NCBI GenBank assembly: GCA_003635195.1 | Contig: PYIY01000149.1 | Location: 1 to 37,788, forward strand | DNA length: 37,788 nucleotides | Source of the DNA: Candidatus Poribacteria bacterium | GTDB lineage: Bacteria; Poribacteria; WGA-4E; WGA-3G | Direction of reading: 5' to 3' | In this document: positions 15,761 through 24,207 of the stretch, one piece after another | Layout: every line of letters starts with the position of its first letter | Position numbering within the stretch: position 1 is the stretch's first letter | Notes under the pieces: generated by a model | The model's database searches: none | What the model was told of the DNA's origin: nothing | The model's input: the letters and a program-made list of their open reading frames with translations, nothing else | Translations under genes and position numbers: made by a program

Positions 15761-16651
15761 TTACCACCAGGCGGTTCGGTGGTATCCCGTCAAATCAATT
15801 TCCTGACCGAAGGGTGAAAGCATTATAACGGTTGTTGTGGGTTCAAATGTGCAACCGTATGCACGAAGATGTGCTTCATATCGCCCACCTTCTGCTGCTT
15901 CCCAAGTGCGGGTTGTCGGGATCGCTGCCCGCACCAATGTAATAACTTCCATCGGGTCCATCTCTGGGACGATAGGGTCCCGAATTAATCCGTATGGGCG
16001 ATATTCTGACGGTTCATCCCACCTCGCATAACCAATAATGTTTTGACCACGACGTAAAATACGGTACCCACCCATATTATACTGATGCACTTTTATACTT
16101 TGCCGATCACAGCTAACAGGAAAGTTCTGTTTTGCCCACATCTCATCCAACTCAGGTAAAGCACTTAAATCACTTAGATTCACTTCCGACCATTTGAGTG
16201 GCGATGAATTCTGACTTGGTGGAAGTTGCGTTTGCAGATCTTGTGTCAATTGTTGGTAACCAACTTTCTGATACAATCGAATAGCTGCCTCTTCATCCGT
16301 ATCAAGAATGCTCCCGCGATACTCCTTTTTCTGAAAGTATGCATGTAACTGGTGCATCAAGTGGGTCGCGATACCTTGCCGACGCGTATTTGGATCAACG
16401 TATACGAGGCCTACGCAACCAAATTTCTGAATCTTTTTCTCAACGAGGAATGAATCGGACATGCCTAATACGTGTCCAACAGCTTTTCCACCAACAAGAG
16501 CCAAACAGATCCCTTCCGCTTCAACGGACCAATCACGAAACTTATTGCGATAACTGTTTTCACTGCTAAGTTGCCCAGAAGGCACCAACAGTTCCAAAAT
16601 TGCGTCGTCATCACCAGGCTGCCAGTGTCTGTAAATGATCTTATGGCGCAT
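15761..16651 (-). CDS. GNAT-family N-acetyltransferase (copy 1)
   Basis: A 296-residue protein with the same layout as its downstream neighbour: IIYRHWQPGDDDAILELL, the acetyl-CoA loop TRRQGIATHLMHQL, LDTDEEAAIRLYQKVGYQQ, then a C-terminal half (YRILRRGQNIIGYARWDEPSEY). About half of the residues match the other copy, so this is an old tandem duplication. The ATG at 16651 follows a GGAAAGGAAGA purine-rich stretch. It is divergent from the cyclase gene at 16819. Substrates are unknown. Confidence 0.85.
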   Translation of the reverse strand: MRHKIIYRHWQPGDDDAILELLVPSGQLSSENSYRNKFRDWSVEAEGICLALVGGKAVGHVLGMSDSFLVEKKIQKFGCVGLVYVDPNTRRQGIATHLMHQLHAYFQKKEYRGSILDTDEEAAIRLYQKVGYQQLTQDLQTQLPPSQNSSPLKWSEVNLSDLSALPELDEMWAKQNFPVSCDRQSIKVHQYNMGGYRILRRGQNIIGYARWDEPSEYRPYGLIRDPIVPEMDPMEVITLVRAAIPTTRTWEAAEGGRYEAHLRAYGCTFEPTTTVIMLSPFGQEIDLTGYHRTAWW

Positions 16652-16733
16652 AATCTTCCTTTCCGGACGAAATAGTTTTCATGATAGACATCAAAACGGA
16701 TGCACTTTTCTGTCGGAAGCCAGAGATGATTTC

Positions 16734-16763
16734 CTTGAATATTTCAAGCGGATGTGTTATACT
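16734..16763 (+). promoter_or_regulatory. Promoter for the cyclase gene with overlapping dyad
   Basis: TTGAAT (16735-16740), 17-base spacer, then TGTTATACT extended -10 (16755-16763). A dyad CTTGAA-TAT-TTCAAG (16734-16748) overlaps the -35, a possible repressor site. The -10 is the same as those at 2216 and 3730. Confidence 0.65.
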
Positions 16764-16818
16764 ACATATTATAGCCTTGTGAGGGTTACATGTTTGTAGG
16801 AAGGAGAAACACAACAAA

Positions 16819-17499
16819 ATGCACCTTGATTTTCAGGATGTGCTGGATCTGTCTTATGTGGTCGATGAAAAGAGTCCATGTGAGCTGCCGATTGATCCCG
16901 CCAAAATTTATGACCAAGCGACGTTAGAAAAAGATGGCTACTTTGAAAGCCGTATTGACACGTCTGGACACTACTCTACGCACATGGATGCCCCCTGTTT
17001 AATGTATCCCGGTGGCGCAACTATCGCCGAGATTCCAAAGGAGAAACTGACAGGACACGCGGTGTTGATGGACTTTTCTGCGATCAAGAAGCCGAATGAT
17101 GCTGTGACCGCCGCAGACATTGAGGCGTGGATAGCCGAAAACGGCGAGATTCCAGAAGAGAGCATCGTCTTTATGCGAACGGGGATGGACAGGTTCGTCT
17201 ATCAGGATAACTTCAACCGAGAGTGGATCGGTTTCAGTGAAGATGCCGCCGAACTACTCGTTGAAAAGGGCATAAAGGTCATCGGAACAGACGCATGTAG
17301 TATTGACTCAGTAGCAGGGCACCCACCGTTGCATGACGGTTTACCGCCTGCACATCTCGTTTTCCTCGGAGCCGGTATCCCGCACGTTGAAGATCTGTGC
17401 AATTTGAGTCAACTCCCGACGCATTTCTACGTGGTCATCGCGCCCCTAAAGTTGGCGCGGAGTTCTGGGGCACCGACGCGCGTCTTCGCGTTCGTATAA
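16819..17499 (+). CDS. Cyclase-family protein (kynurenine formamidase-like)
   Basis: A 226-residue protein of the cyclase/KynB superfamily, metal-dependent amide or ester hydrolases. The signature HxxTHxDAP is seen as HYSTHMDAP (residues 51-59), and further metal or shape residues are GTDACSIDS and HPPLHDGLPPAH. Length is normal. The ribosome site GGAAGGAG lies 9 bases before the ATG. The neighbours are a GNAT gene (divergent) and the cca gene, so context does not tell the substrate; tryptophan breakdown genes are not nearby. Confidence 0.88.
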   Translation: MHLDFQDVLDLSYVVDEKSPCELPIDPAKIYDQATLEKDGYFESRIDTSGHYSTHMDAPCLMYPGGATIAEIPKEKLTGHAVLMDFSAIKKPNDAVTAADIEAWIAENGEIPEESIVFMRTGMDRFVYQDNFNREWIGFSEDAAELLVEKGIKVIGTDACSIDSVAGHPPLHDGLPPAHLVFLGAGIPHVEDLCNLSQLPTHFYVVIAPLKLARSSGAPTRVFAFV

Positions 17500-17559
17500 G
17501 TATCCTAAAGATGTACCTCTCTCCGTGAGATAGGGTGCGGTTCCGCAATCTCGTTTGAC

Positions 17560-19032
17560 ATGAGAAAAATGATACCCAATATCCCCGAACCGATCTTAAA
17601 CCTGTTATACGAAATCGGTGAAGTTGCAGGAAAAAACGCTTATCTTGTCGGCGGATTCGTCCGAGACCTCCTTCTCAAACGACCCAGTCTCGATATTGAC
17701 ATCGTTGTAGAAGAAGACGCAATCCGAGTTGCAGAAACGATGTGTACCCAGTGGAATGGGACATTGGAGGCGCACTCCCAATTCGGCACTGCAACTGTTA
17801 CGCCTGAAAATATTGACCTGCCTAAGGTCGACTTCGTCACCGCACGGCGTGAAACTTATCAAGGTACAGGCACGTTACCTATAGTGCAACGCGGGACGAT
17901 CACTGACGATTTGCACCGACGTGATTTTTCAATCAACGCGCTTGCAATGCGCTTAGACCCAAGTGCTTTTGGCACCATCGTCGATAAGACTGGTGGACTC
18001 GAAGACCTTGAGGCAGGGATCATCCGGGTACTCCATAAGCAAAGTTTCGTAGACGATCCGACGCGTATCTTCCGCGCTTCTCGGTATGCTGGACGCTACG
18101 ACTTCCGGATCGCTGAAACTGATGATGTTCTGATTCGGGAGGCACTCCCGATATTACCACAATTGAGCGGTGAACGGATACGTAATGAAATTGATAGGGT
18201 GCTTCTTGAGAAAGATGCAGGGAAGATTGTAGAACACCTAACACAACTTGGTGTATGGGAAATTGTCGCTACTGATTGGCATATATCGACTACGTTTTCG
18301 GACGATTTTAAGAAGGCAGAACAGGCAATAACTTGGGCATCAGCGCACCTCCCGGATGAAATGTTTCAGCCGGAACGGGTCCGCTGGATGACACTTTTCG
18401 GCACTGATATGCCGATGTGCCAAATTGAAGCCATCAGTTTCAGGTTGGTATTAGAGCATCAACTTCAACGACTGATAAGCCGCACACAGGCAATGAAACG
18501 CGGAGTTTTACTTGAAGAGGTGACAGCACCTGCCTTCGAAAAATTAGGATTCCCGTTGTCGGAAAACACATCTATTGAACACCAGAATGGCATGTGGTAC
18601 ATCCTTGATAAAGATAAGATGAAAACTTATGTATGTGGAGACGGGAATCTCTATCGGGTACAAACACCCTTCACTGCTTATAGGCAGTTGGAACAGACGC
18701 TTACGCCATTAAAGGCAACAGTAAAGCCGAGCGAGATTTACCAATTGCTAAAACCGTATCCGATCGAAGCTTTAGCACTCGGTTATGCAGATGCCGCTGT
18801 ACCAGAATGGAAACGCGAAAAAATAAAAGATTACCTGCTTGCACTTCGCAAGACGCAACCGTTTATTACGGGAGATGATTTAATCGCGTTAGGAGAAAAA
18901 CCGGGAAAAGCTTTTCAAACAGTGCTTTCGGAACTATTTGCTGCACAATTAGATGGGAAAATTACGACAAAGTCGGCAGCATTTTGTCGCTTGCAGAGAC
19001 GCAAAGATCGCGCACCTCGCAAAATACTGTAA
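17560..19032 (+). CDS. cca: CCA tRNA nucleotidyltransferase / poly(A) polymerase family
   Basis: A 490-residue enzyme of the class-II nucleotidyltransferase family that adds or repairs the 3' CCA of tRNA. The active site shows in AYLVGGFVRDLLL (GG at 31-32, RD at 35-36) with DID at 45-47, then the basic RRDFSINALAMRL near 127-138, and the RIFRASRYAGRYDFRI segment of the head/neck. The C-terminal extension of about 250 residues is helical and less conserved. Bacterial split systems (CC- and A-adding) exist, and this gene cannot be placed in one without comparison. No strong ribosome site is seen for the ATG at 17560. It heads the cca to threonine synthase cluster. Confidence 0.88.
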   Translation: MRKMIPNIPEPILNLLYEIGEVAGKNAYLVGGFVRDLLLKRPSLDIDIVVEEDAIRVAETMCTQWNGTLEAHSQFGTATVTPENIDLPKVDFVTARRETYQGTGTLPIVQRGTITDDLHRRDFSINALAMRLDPSAFGTIVDKTGGLEDLEAGIIRVLHKQSFVDDPTRIFRASRYAGRYDFRIAETDDVLIREALPILPQLSGERIRNEIDRVLLEKDAGKIVEHLTQLGVWEIVATDWHISTTFSDDFKKAEQAITWASAHLPDEMFQPERVRWMTLFGTDMPMCQIEAISFRLVLEHQLQRLISRTQAMKRGVLLEEVTAPAFEKLGFPLSENTSIEHQNGMWYILDKDKMKTYVCGDGNLYRVQTPFTAYRQLEQTLTPLKATVKPSEIYQLLKPYPIEALALGYADAAVPEWKREKIKDYLLALRKTQPFITGDDLIALGEKPGKAFQTVLSELFAAQLDGKITTKSAAFCRLQRRKDRAPRKIL

Positions 19033-19065
19033 ACTCAATAAAATAGAATGGAAGCCAAATAAAAT

Positions 19066-19749
19066 ATGTTCAGTCCAGAAATAATATACGGAGCAATTCT
19101 TATAGTTACACAGTTCATCATTCTGCTAACCTTTCATGAGTGGGCACACGCGAAATCAGCAGATATGTTAGGTGATTCGACAGCGCGTGAACAGGGGCGT
19201 ATGTCAGTCAACCCGGGTGTACATATTGATATGATCGGCACAATTTTGCTGCCGCTGTTTGGTTCCCTTTTTAACATGGGGTTCTTCGGTTGGGCAAAAC
19301 CGGTGCCGGTTAACCCATACAACCTCAAGAATCCAAGGCGCGACCTGATGCTGATCGCTGGTGCGGGGCCCGCCATGAATATTTTACTCACATTTGTGAT
19401 CTTGATAATCCTCAAAGTGCTATTGGAGTTCGATGCCTTCGATGCCTCCGAAAATAGGCTCCACCTCGAAATTAAAAGGCAAATACGTATCATGGCATAC
19501 ATCAGCGTGCTTCTCGCGGCATTTAATATGCTGCCACTCTTTCCATTAGACGGTTTTAGCGTTGTGAGAGGGTTGCTACCGGAACAGTTGGCACGCGAAT
19601 TTGAAAAACTGAGTCCTTATGGCATGCCGATTTTGATGTGCCTGATTTTCCTACCGGGTCTCTTTGGCATACCAAATTACGTCTTCATATTCTTGAACGA
19701 TATCACCGCCACCATGCTCGGTGTGATAGCGAAAATTGTTGGGGTATGA
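19066..19749 (+). CDS. Site-2 protease family (M50) intramembrane zinc protease
   Basis: A 227-residue membrane protein. HEWAH (24-28) is the HExxH zinc motif inside a membrane segment, and LFPLDGFSVVRG (Asp162) supplies the third ligand, the usual S2P layout. Between them are three or four hydrophobic spans (LMLIAGAGPAMNILL). It should cut membrane-buried peptide segments. The site-2 protease - ScpA - ScpB order is a known neighbourhood in several bacterial groups, giving context support. ScpA begins about 55 bases downstream. Confidence 0.9.
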   Translation: MFSPEIIYGAILIVTQFIILLTFHEWAHAKSADMLGDSTAREQGRMSVNPGVHIDMIGTILLPLFGSLFNMGFFGWAKPVPVNPYNLKNPRRDLMLIAGAGPAMNILLTFVILIILKVLLEFDAFDASENRLHLEIKRQIRIMAYISVLLAAFNMLPLFPLDGFSVVRGLLPEQLAREFEKLSPYGMPILMCLIFLPGLFGIPNYVFIFLNDITATMLGVIAKIVGV

Positions 19750-19813
19750 CGAAAAAAATTGATTCTTTTAGAATATATCTCTTACTATCCCTACAATCCT
19801 AAAAGTGCTAAAT

Positions 19814-20668
19814 ATGCTAACAGAAACAACTGAAACTCTCAAAAATCAAAATTTAGAATCCACATCTACTGAGGTAGACCCGATTTACTCGGTCAAATTA
19901 GAAGGCTTTGAGGGACCCCTTGATTTGCTCCTTCATCTGATTCAGAAAGAGGAGATGGATATCTACGATATTCAGATCACGCAAATCACTGACCGGTACC
20001 TGGAATATGTCAATTTAATGGAGGAGCTGGATTTAGATGTGGCATCCGAATTTCTGGTGATGGCAGCGACGCTTCTGCATATAAAATCGCAGAGCATCCT
20101 TCCACAACTCACAGCAAACGCGGAACACCCTATCCGCGACCAAGAGCAACTCGTAAAACAACTCTTGGAATACAAGCGCTTCAAAGAGGCAGCTAAAGTC
20201 CTGGATGTTTACGCCGAGCGACAAACATGGGTCTATAGTAGAAGTCCGAAGCTGCATGCGGATTTAGATGGCACGCGCGCATTCGAGATTAAAGCTACTT
20301 TGTTTGATCTGCTTACCGCTTTCAAGACTATAAATGACCGAGTCGCGGAAGCAGATGCCGACGAGTTCTACGAAACAGTTGAAGAAGAAACAATCACTGT
20401 CGAAGATAAAATCGCCTTTATTGACGGGCAGTTGGAGATTGCGGATCAACTGTTATTCGACGAACTGTTCCCGTTATCTTCAGGTAAAACGGATCGGATT
20501 GTCACATTTCTTGCCATCTTGGAACTGATTCGGATCGGAAAAATCGTTACCGTGCAAACTGATCATTTCGAGAGCATCTATATCGTTAAACAAGAGCAAC
20601 AGCCGGATCGCGAGATCGCGCCGCCACCCGCGGTAGAAAACGCTCGTTCAGAAGAACGAGGCTATTAG
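19814..20668 (+). CDS. scpA: Segregation and condensation protein A
   Basis: A protein of about 284 residues; the hallmark is YSVKLEGFEGPLDLLLHLIQKEEMDIYDI, followed by VASEFLVMAATLLHIKSQSILP and a C-terminal winged-helix part (VTFLAILELIRIGKIVTVQ). ScpA is the kleisin that bridges the SMC heads in the bacterial condensin complex, with ScpB. The N-terminal extension of some 25 residues before the core is unconserved, so the start could be ATG 19814 (chosen) or GTG 19805. The end is 5 bases before scpB. Kleisin function is from family knowledge. Confidence 0.95.
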   Translation: MLTETTETLKNQNLESTSTEVDPIYSVKLEGFEGPLDLLLHLIQKEEMDIYDIQITQITDRYLEYVNLMEELDLDVASEFLVMAATLLHIKSQSILPQLTANAEHPIRDQEQLVKQLLEYKRFKEAAKVLDVYAERQTWVYSRSPKLHADLDGTRAFEIKATLFDLLTAFKTINDRVAEADADEFYETVEEETITVEDKIAFIDGQLEIADQLLFDELFPLSSGKTDRIVTFLAILELIRIGKIVTVQTDHFESIYIVKQEQQPDREIAPPPAVENARSEERGY

Positions 20669-20673
20669 GAACT

Positions 20674-21321
20674 ATGTCTATGGATTCTGAAAATGTTATT
20701 GCTATCAATCCGATAGAAGAAATGGATCTGATGTCGGAACAAAAGCTGAAGTCAATATTGGAAGCGATTCTGTTTGCAGCGAGCGAACCGATTTCGATGG
20801 AACAATTTCAAGATGCGCTGCCGGGGGTCGGCAAACGTGCTGTCCGCAAAGCACTCGCTGCACTTCAGGACGAGTACGAAGAGATAAATCGAAGTTTTCA
20901 CCTCGCTGAAATAGCGAATGGCTACCAAGTATGCACGCGCCCAGAATATTCAGAATGGATAGAGAAGTTTTATACCCGACAAGTTCGCGTTACGCTGTCT
21001 CCATCCGCGCTTGAGACGCTTGCAATTGTCGCATACAAGCAGCCTATCACACGTGCCGATGTTGCAGCCATTCGTGGCGTAAACAGCGACAGCGTCCTTA
21101 ATTCGCTCGTAGAGAAAAGGTTAGTTCGCATTACCGGCAGAAAAGAGGGGCGCGCCCTGCTTTTTTCAACGACAGATGAGTTCCTGCAACAATTCGGATT
21201 GAAAGATGCCTCTGACCTACCTTCACTTGATGAAATCGACGAACTTCTCACTACACCAAATGGGAAGGAAGCCCCGCCAAACCTACTTCCAGAGATGATG
21301 GAGGAGAGCACTGAGCAATGA
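20674..21321 (+). CDS. scpB: Segregation and condensation protein B
   Basis: A 215-residue protein with two winged helices: SILEAILFAASEPISMEQF, LAALQDEYEE..RSFHLAEIANGYQVCTRPEYSEWI and LSPSALETLAIVAYKQPITRADVAAIRGVNSDSVLNSLVEKRLVRITGRKEG, all typical ScpB. ScpB dimers bind ScpA in the SMC complex. The C-terminus is acidic. Its stop overlaps the next ATG by 4 bases, so translation of the two is coupled. Confidence 0.95.
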   Translation: MSMDSENVIAINPIEEMDLMSEQKLKSILEAILFAASEPISMEQFQDALPGVGKRAVRKALAALQDEYEEINRSFHLAEIANGYQVCTRPEYSEWIEKFYTRQVRVTLSPSALETLAIVAYKQPITRADVAAIRGVNSDSVLNSLVEKRLVRITGRKEGRALLFSTTDEFLQQFGLKDASDLPSLDEIDELLTTPNGKEAPPNLLPEMMEESTEQ

Positions 21322-22646
21322 ACTACGATGCCTGGTTCCAGTGCAGTGAAGGATGCAATGAGACCTATCCACTCACTGAAATTATCTATCGGTGCAGAAA
21401 TTGCGATGGGTTGTTAGAAGTCCAGCACGACATAGAACTGCTGAAACAGCGCAGTGCCGCTGAATGGAAAAACCTCTTTGAGCAGCGCTATATGCGGACG
21501 CAATACCCCTACGGTAGTGGCGTCTGGGGAAAAAAGGAGCTCGTTTGCCCCAAGATTGATGATCATAATATCATCTCTATGTATGAGGGTGGCACGAACC
21601 TGTTTTGGGCAGAACGTTTCGGCGAGCAGCTCGGCTTACATGACCTATGGATCAAACAGTGCGGCAATAGCCACACAGGGTCTTTTAAAGACCTTGGTAT
21701 GACCGTTTTAGTCTCAATGGTTAAGCAGATTATCAGTACGTCAGGAAATATCCGCGCTGTTATGTGTGCTTCCACCGGTGATACCTCCGCTTCACTGGCA
21801 GCATTCGCATCCGCTGCTGGGATTCCTGCAATTATCCTCTTACCGAAAGCGAAGGTTACACGTGAACAACTCATTCAACCTATCGCTAATGGGGCACTGA
21901 CGCTTTCGCTAGAGACAGATTTCGATGGATGTATGGAGATCGTCCAAAAACTTTCTGACCGGAAAGATTTTTATCTTGCCAACTCGATTAATTCCCTCCG
22001 CATTGAAGGACAAAAAACAATTAGCATTGAGATCGTACAGCAATTTGATTGGGAAGTCCCGGACTGGATAATTATTCCGGGCGGTAACCTCGGCAACGTC
22101 TCTGCACTTGGACTCGGTTTTTTAATGATGTACGAACTCGGTATCATTGACAAACTGCCGCGCATCGCTTGTGCGCAAGCCGAACGCGCGAATCCGCTCT
22201 ACCGAAGTTATCAAACAGGGTTCACAGAGTTCAGCGCGATTACGGCACAAGCGACACAAGCAACAGCAATTCAAATTGGGAACCCCGTTTCGGTGCATCG
22301 CGCAATCCGTACCCTGAAACGATTTGATGGTATTGTCGACCAAGCGACAGAAGTAGAACTCGCAGACGCTGCAGCAAGAGCCGATAGAACAGGGTTGTTC
22401 AATTGCCCGCACACCGGTGTGGCATTGGCAGTGCTGATAAAAATGGTCGAACGTAAACAGATCCTCCCGAATGACCGAGTCATCGTTATCTCTACAGCCA
22501 ACGGTCTCAAGTTCCCTGATTTCAAGGTAGCCTATCACAACACCGCTCCTGGTGAACCTGCCCCTCGCTACCTAAATGCCCCGATTGAATTAGAAGCAGA
22601 CTATGAAGGTGTCCTGAAACAGATCGGCGCACATCTTGATGCATAA
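21318..22646 (+). CDS. thrC: Threonine synthase
   Basis: A 442-residue PLP enzyme that turns O-phospho-homoserine into threonine. An N-terminal zinc-ribbon-like element (Cys9, Cys13, Cys26, Cys29) is followed by the PLP lysine Lys124 in HTGSFKDLGM, the phosphate loop region GGNLGNVSALGLG (cofactor phosphate) and a helical tail. The match to bacterial and archaeal threonine synthase is good, but related cysteate synthases share this fold. It overlaps scpB by 4 bases (ATGA). Co-transcription with scpAB is likely. Confidence 0.9.
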   Translation: MNYDAWFQCSEGCNETYPLTEIIYRCRNCDGLLEVQHDIELLKQRSAAEWKNLFEQRYMRTQYPYGSGVWGKKELVCPKIDDHNIISMYEGGTNLFWAERFGEQLGLHDLWIKQCGNSHTGSFKDLGMTVLVSMVKQIISTSGNIRAVMCASTGDTSASLAAFASAAGIPAIILLPKAKVTREQLIQPIANGALTLSLETDFDGCMEIVQKLSDRKDFYLANSINSLRIEGQKTISIEIVQQFDWEVPDWIIIPGGNLGNVSALGLGFLMMYELGIIDKLPRIACAQAERANPLYRSYQTGFTEFSAITAQATQATAIQIGNPVSVHRAIRTLKRFDGIVDQATEVELADAAARADRTGLFNCPHTGVALAVLIKMVERKQILPNDRVIVISTANGLKFPDFKVAYHNTAPGEPAPRYLNAPIELEADYEGVLKQIGAHLDA

Positions 22647-22691
22647 CACCTACCTATAGAGATGCAAACTGGATCGTACGGCGATAAAGAT

Positions 22692-22721
22692 TTGCAACAA
22701 ATCCACAAAATATGGTATAAT
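22692..22721 (+). promoter_or_regulatory. Promoter for the xylose isomerase gene
   Basis: TTGCAA (22692-22697), 18-base spacer, TATAAT (22716-22721) with an upstream TG (extended -10). Close to consensus and 54 bases before the ATG at 22776. Confidence 0.75.
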
Positions 22722-22775
22722 CTAAACGTTAACTTATAAACTTCATGAAAATTAATAAGCAATAGGAGTGAATGA

Positions 22776-23945
22776 ATGTCAGAACAGTATCAGCCTAAGC
22801 CTGAGCACAAGTTCACCTTTGGATTGTGGACTGTGGGCAACCCAGGACGGGATCCATTTGGTGATGTTGTCAGGCCCCCCCTGAAACCTACCTACACAGT
22901 CGAAAAATTAAGTGAATTGGGCGCGTATGGTGTCAACCTGCACGATAATGACCTCGTTCCATTTGATGCTTCAGCCGCTGAACGCGATAATATTGTTAGC
23001 GAATTTAAGAAGGCACTTTCAGATCACGGCATGAAAGTCCCGATGGCGACAACGAACCTCTTTTACCATCCTATCTTTAAAGACGGGGCTTTTACCTCCA
23101 ACGACCCGAAGGTCCGCGCATTCGCGATTCAGAAAACATTAAATGCCATTGATCTGGGTGTCGAACTCGGTGCAACGGTTTATGTGTTTTGGGGTGGCCG
23201 CGAAGGTGCAGAAGTGGATGCCGCTAAGAACGGACCCGATACGGTCAAATGGAACCGTGAGGCTATGAACTACTTCACGCACTACGTTAAAGACCAAGGC
23301 TATGATCTCCGATTCGCGCTTGAGGCAAAGCCGAACGAACCGCGCGGCGACATCTACCTACCAACGACTGGCCACATGCTTCACTTTATCGAAACACTGG
23401 ATTACCCAGAGATGGTCGGCGTTAACCCCGAATTCGCCCATGAAACGATGGCAGGGTTAAACTTCATCCACGGTGTCGCGCAAGCTTATGAAGCCGGTAA
23501 ACTCTTTCACATTGACCTCAATGACCAGAAGATGAGTCGTTTCGATCAAGACCTACGCTTCGGTTCCGAAAACATCAAAAGTGCATTTTTTCTCGTTAAA
23601 TTTCTTGAGGACGTGAACTGGGATGGCAACCGCCACTTCGATGCCCACGCCTACCGCACTGAAGATGAACAAGGCGTATGGGACTTCGCCGCAGGATGCA
23701 TGCGCAGCTACTTGATTTTAAAGGAAAAAGCACACCGTTTCAACGAAGATGCAGAAATTCAGGGGATTCTCGCCGAACTGCAAGCACGCGATCCTGAGCT
23801 TGAGGCACTCATGGCAAATTACAACGCCGAAAGCGTCGGAAAACTAAGAAAGATAGATTTTGAACCCGATACCCTCGCACAAAAAGGGCTCGGATACGAG
23901 AAATTGGATCAACTCACATTTGAAGTTTTAATGGGAGTCCGGTAA
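22776..23945 (+). CDS. xylA: Xylose isomerase (class I, actinobacterial type)
   Basis: A 389-residue enzyme interconverting xylose and xylulose (and glucose/fructose) with two divalent metals. The opening [28 protein letters not shown] (catalytic His), [27 protein letters not shown] and [19 protein letters not shown] are all hallmark segments of the short class I type. AATAGGAGTG precedes the ATG. There is no xylulokinase nearby; the next gene is a CstA-type carrier. It is probably its own transcription unit. Confidence 0.95.
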   Translation: MSEQYQPKPEHKFTFGLWTVGNPGRDPFGDVVRPPLKPTYTVEKLSELGAYGVNLHDNDLVPFDASAAERDNIVSEFKKALSDHGMKVPMATTNLFYHPIFKDGAFTSNDPKVRAFAIQKTLNAIDLGVELGATVYVFWGGREGAEVDAAKNGPDTVKWNREAMNYFTHYVKDQGYDLRFALEAKPNEPRGDIYLPTTGHMLHFIETLDYPEMVGVNPEFAHETMAGLNFIHGVAQAYEAGKLFHIDLNDQKMSRFDQDLRFGSENIKSAFFLVKFLEDVNWDGNRHFDAHAYRTEDEQGVWDFAAGCMRSYLILKEKAHRFNEDAEIQGILAELQARDPELEALMANYNAESVGKLRKIDFEPDTLAQKGLGYEKLDQLTFEVLMGVR

Positions 23946-24207
23946 GCCAAACTTTTACCTGGGGGTCTACGGGGAAGCGCGTGAAATTCCCGACCCACCT
24001 CACCGAACCGTAAGGAGTAATTGGCAGTCGGTTGTCGGTAAAGAGGTTCGTCTCACATTGGTTACTACTAAAGATAGCCTCAAACCCCGTAGCTCGTAAT
24101 GAAGCAGATCGCTTATGGGCGAGTACGCCGCAAAATGGAGAGCGGATTTAAGGAACGTATCCGATAGATCCAACGCCCCTTGTTCCTCCGCAAGGAAAAA
24201 ATAAAAA
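23946..24207. other. Leader and gap before the CstA-type gene
   Basis: A 262-base stretch without a credible gene. It has several short imperfect inverted pairs (for example near 24015-24065), and the region 24033-24045 contains GTCGGTTGTCGGT, a short internal repeat. I could not fold it reliably into a known riboswitch, and I see no tRNA. It may hold the promoter and leader of the carrier gene. An 83-codon reverse frame across it is not supported. Confidence 0.4.
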
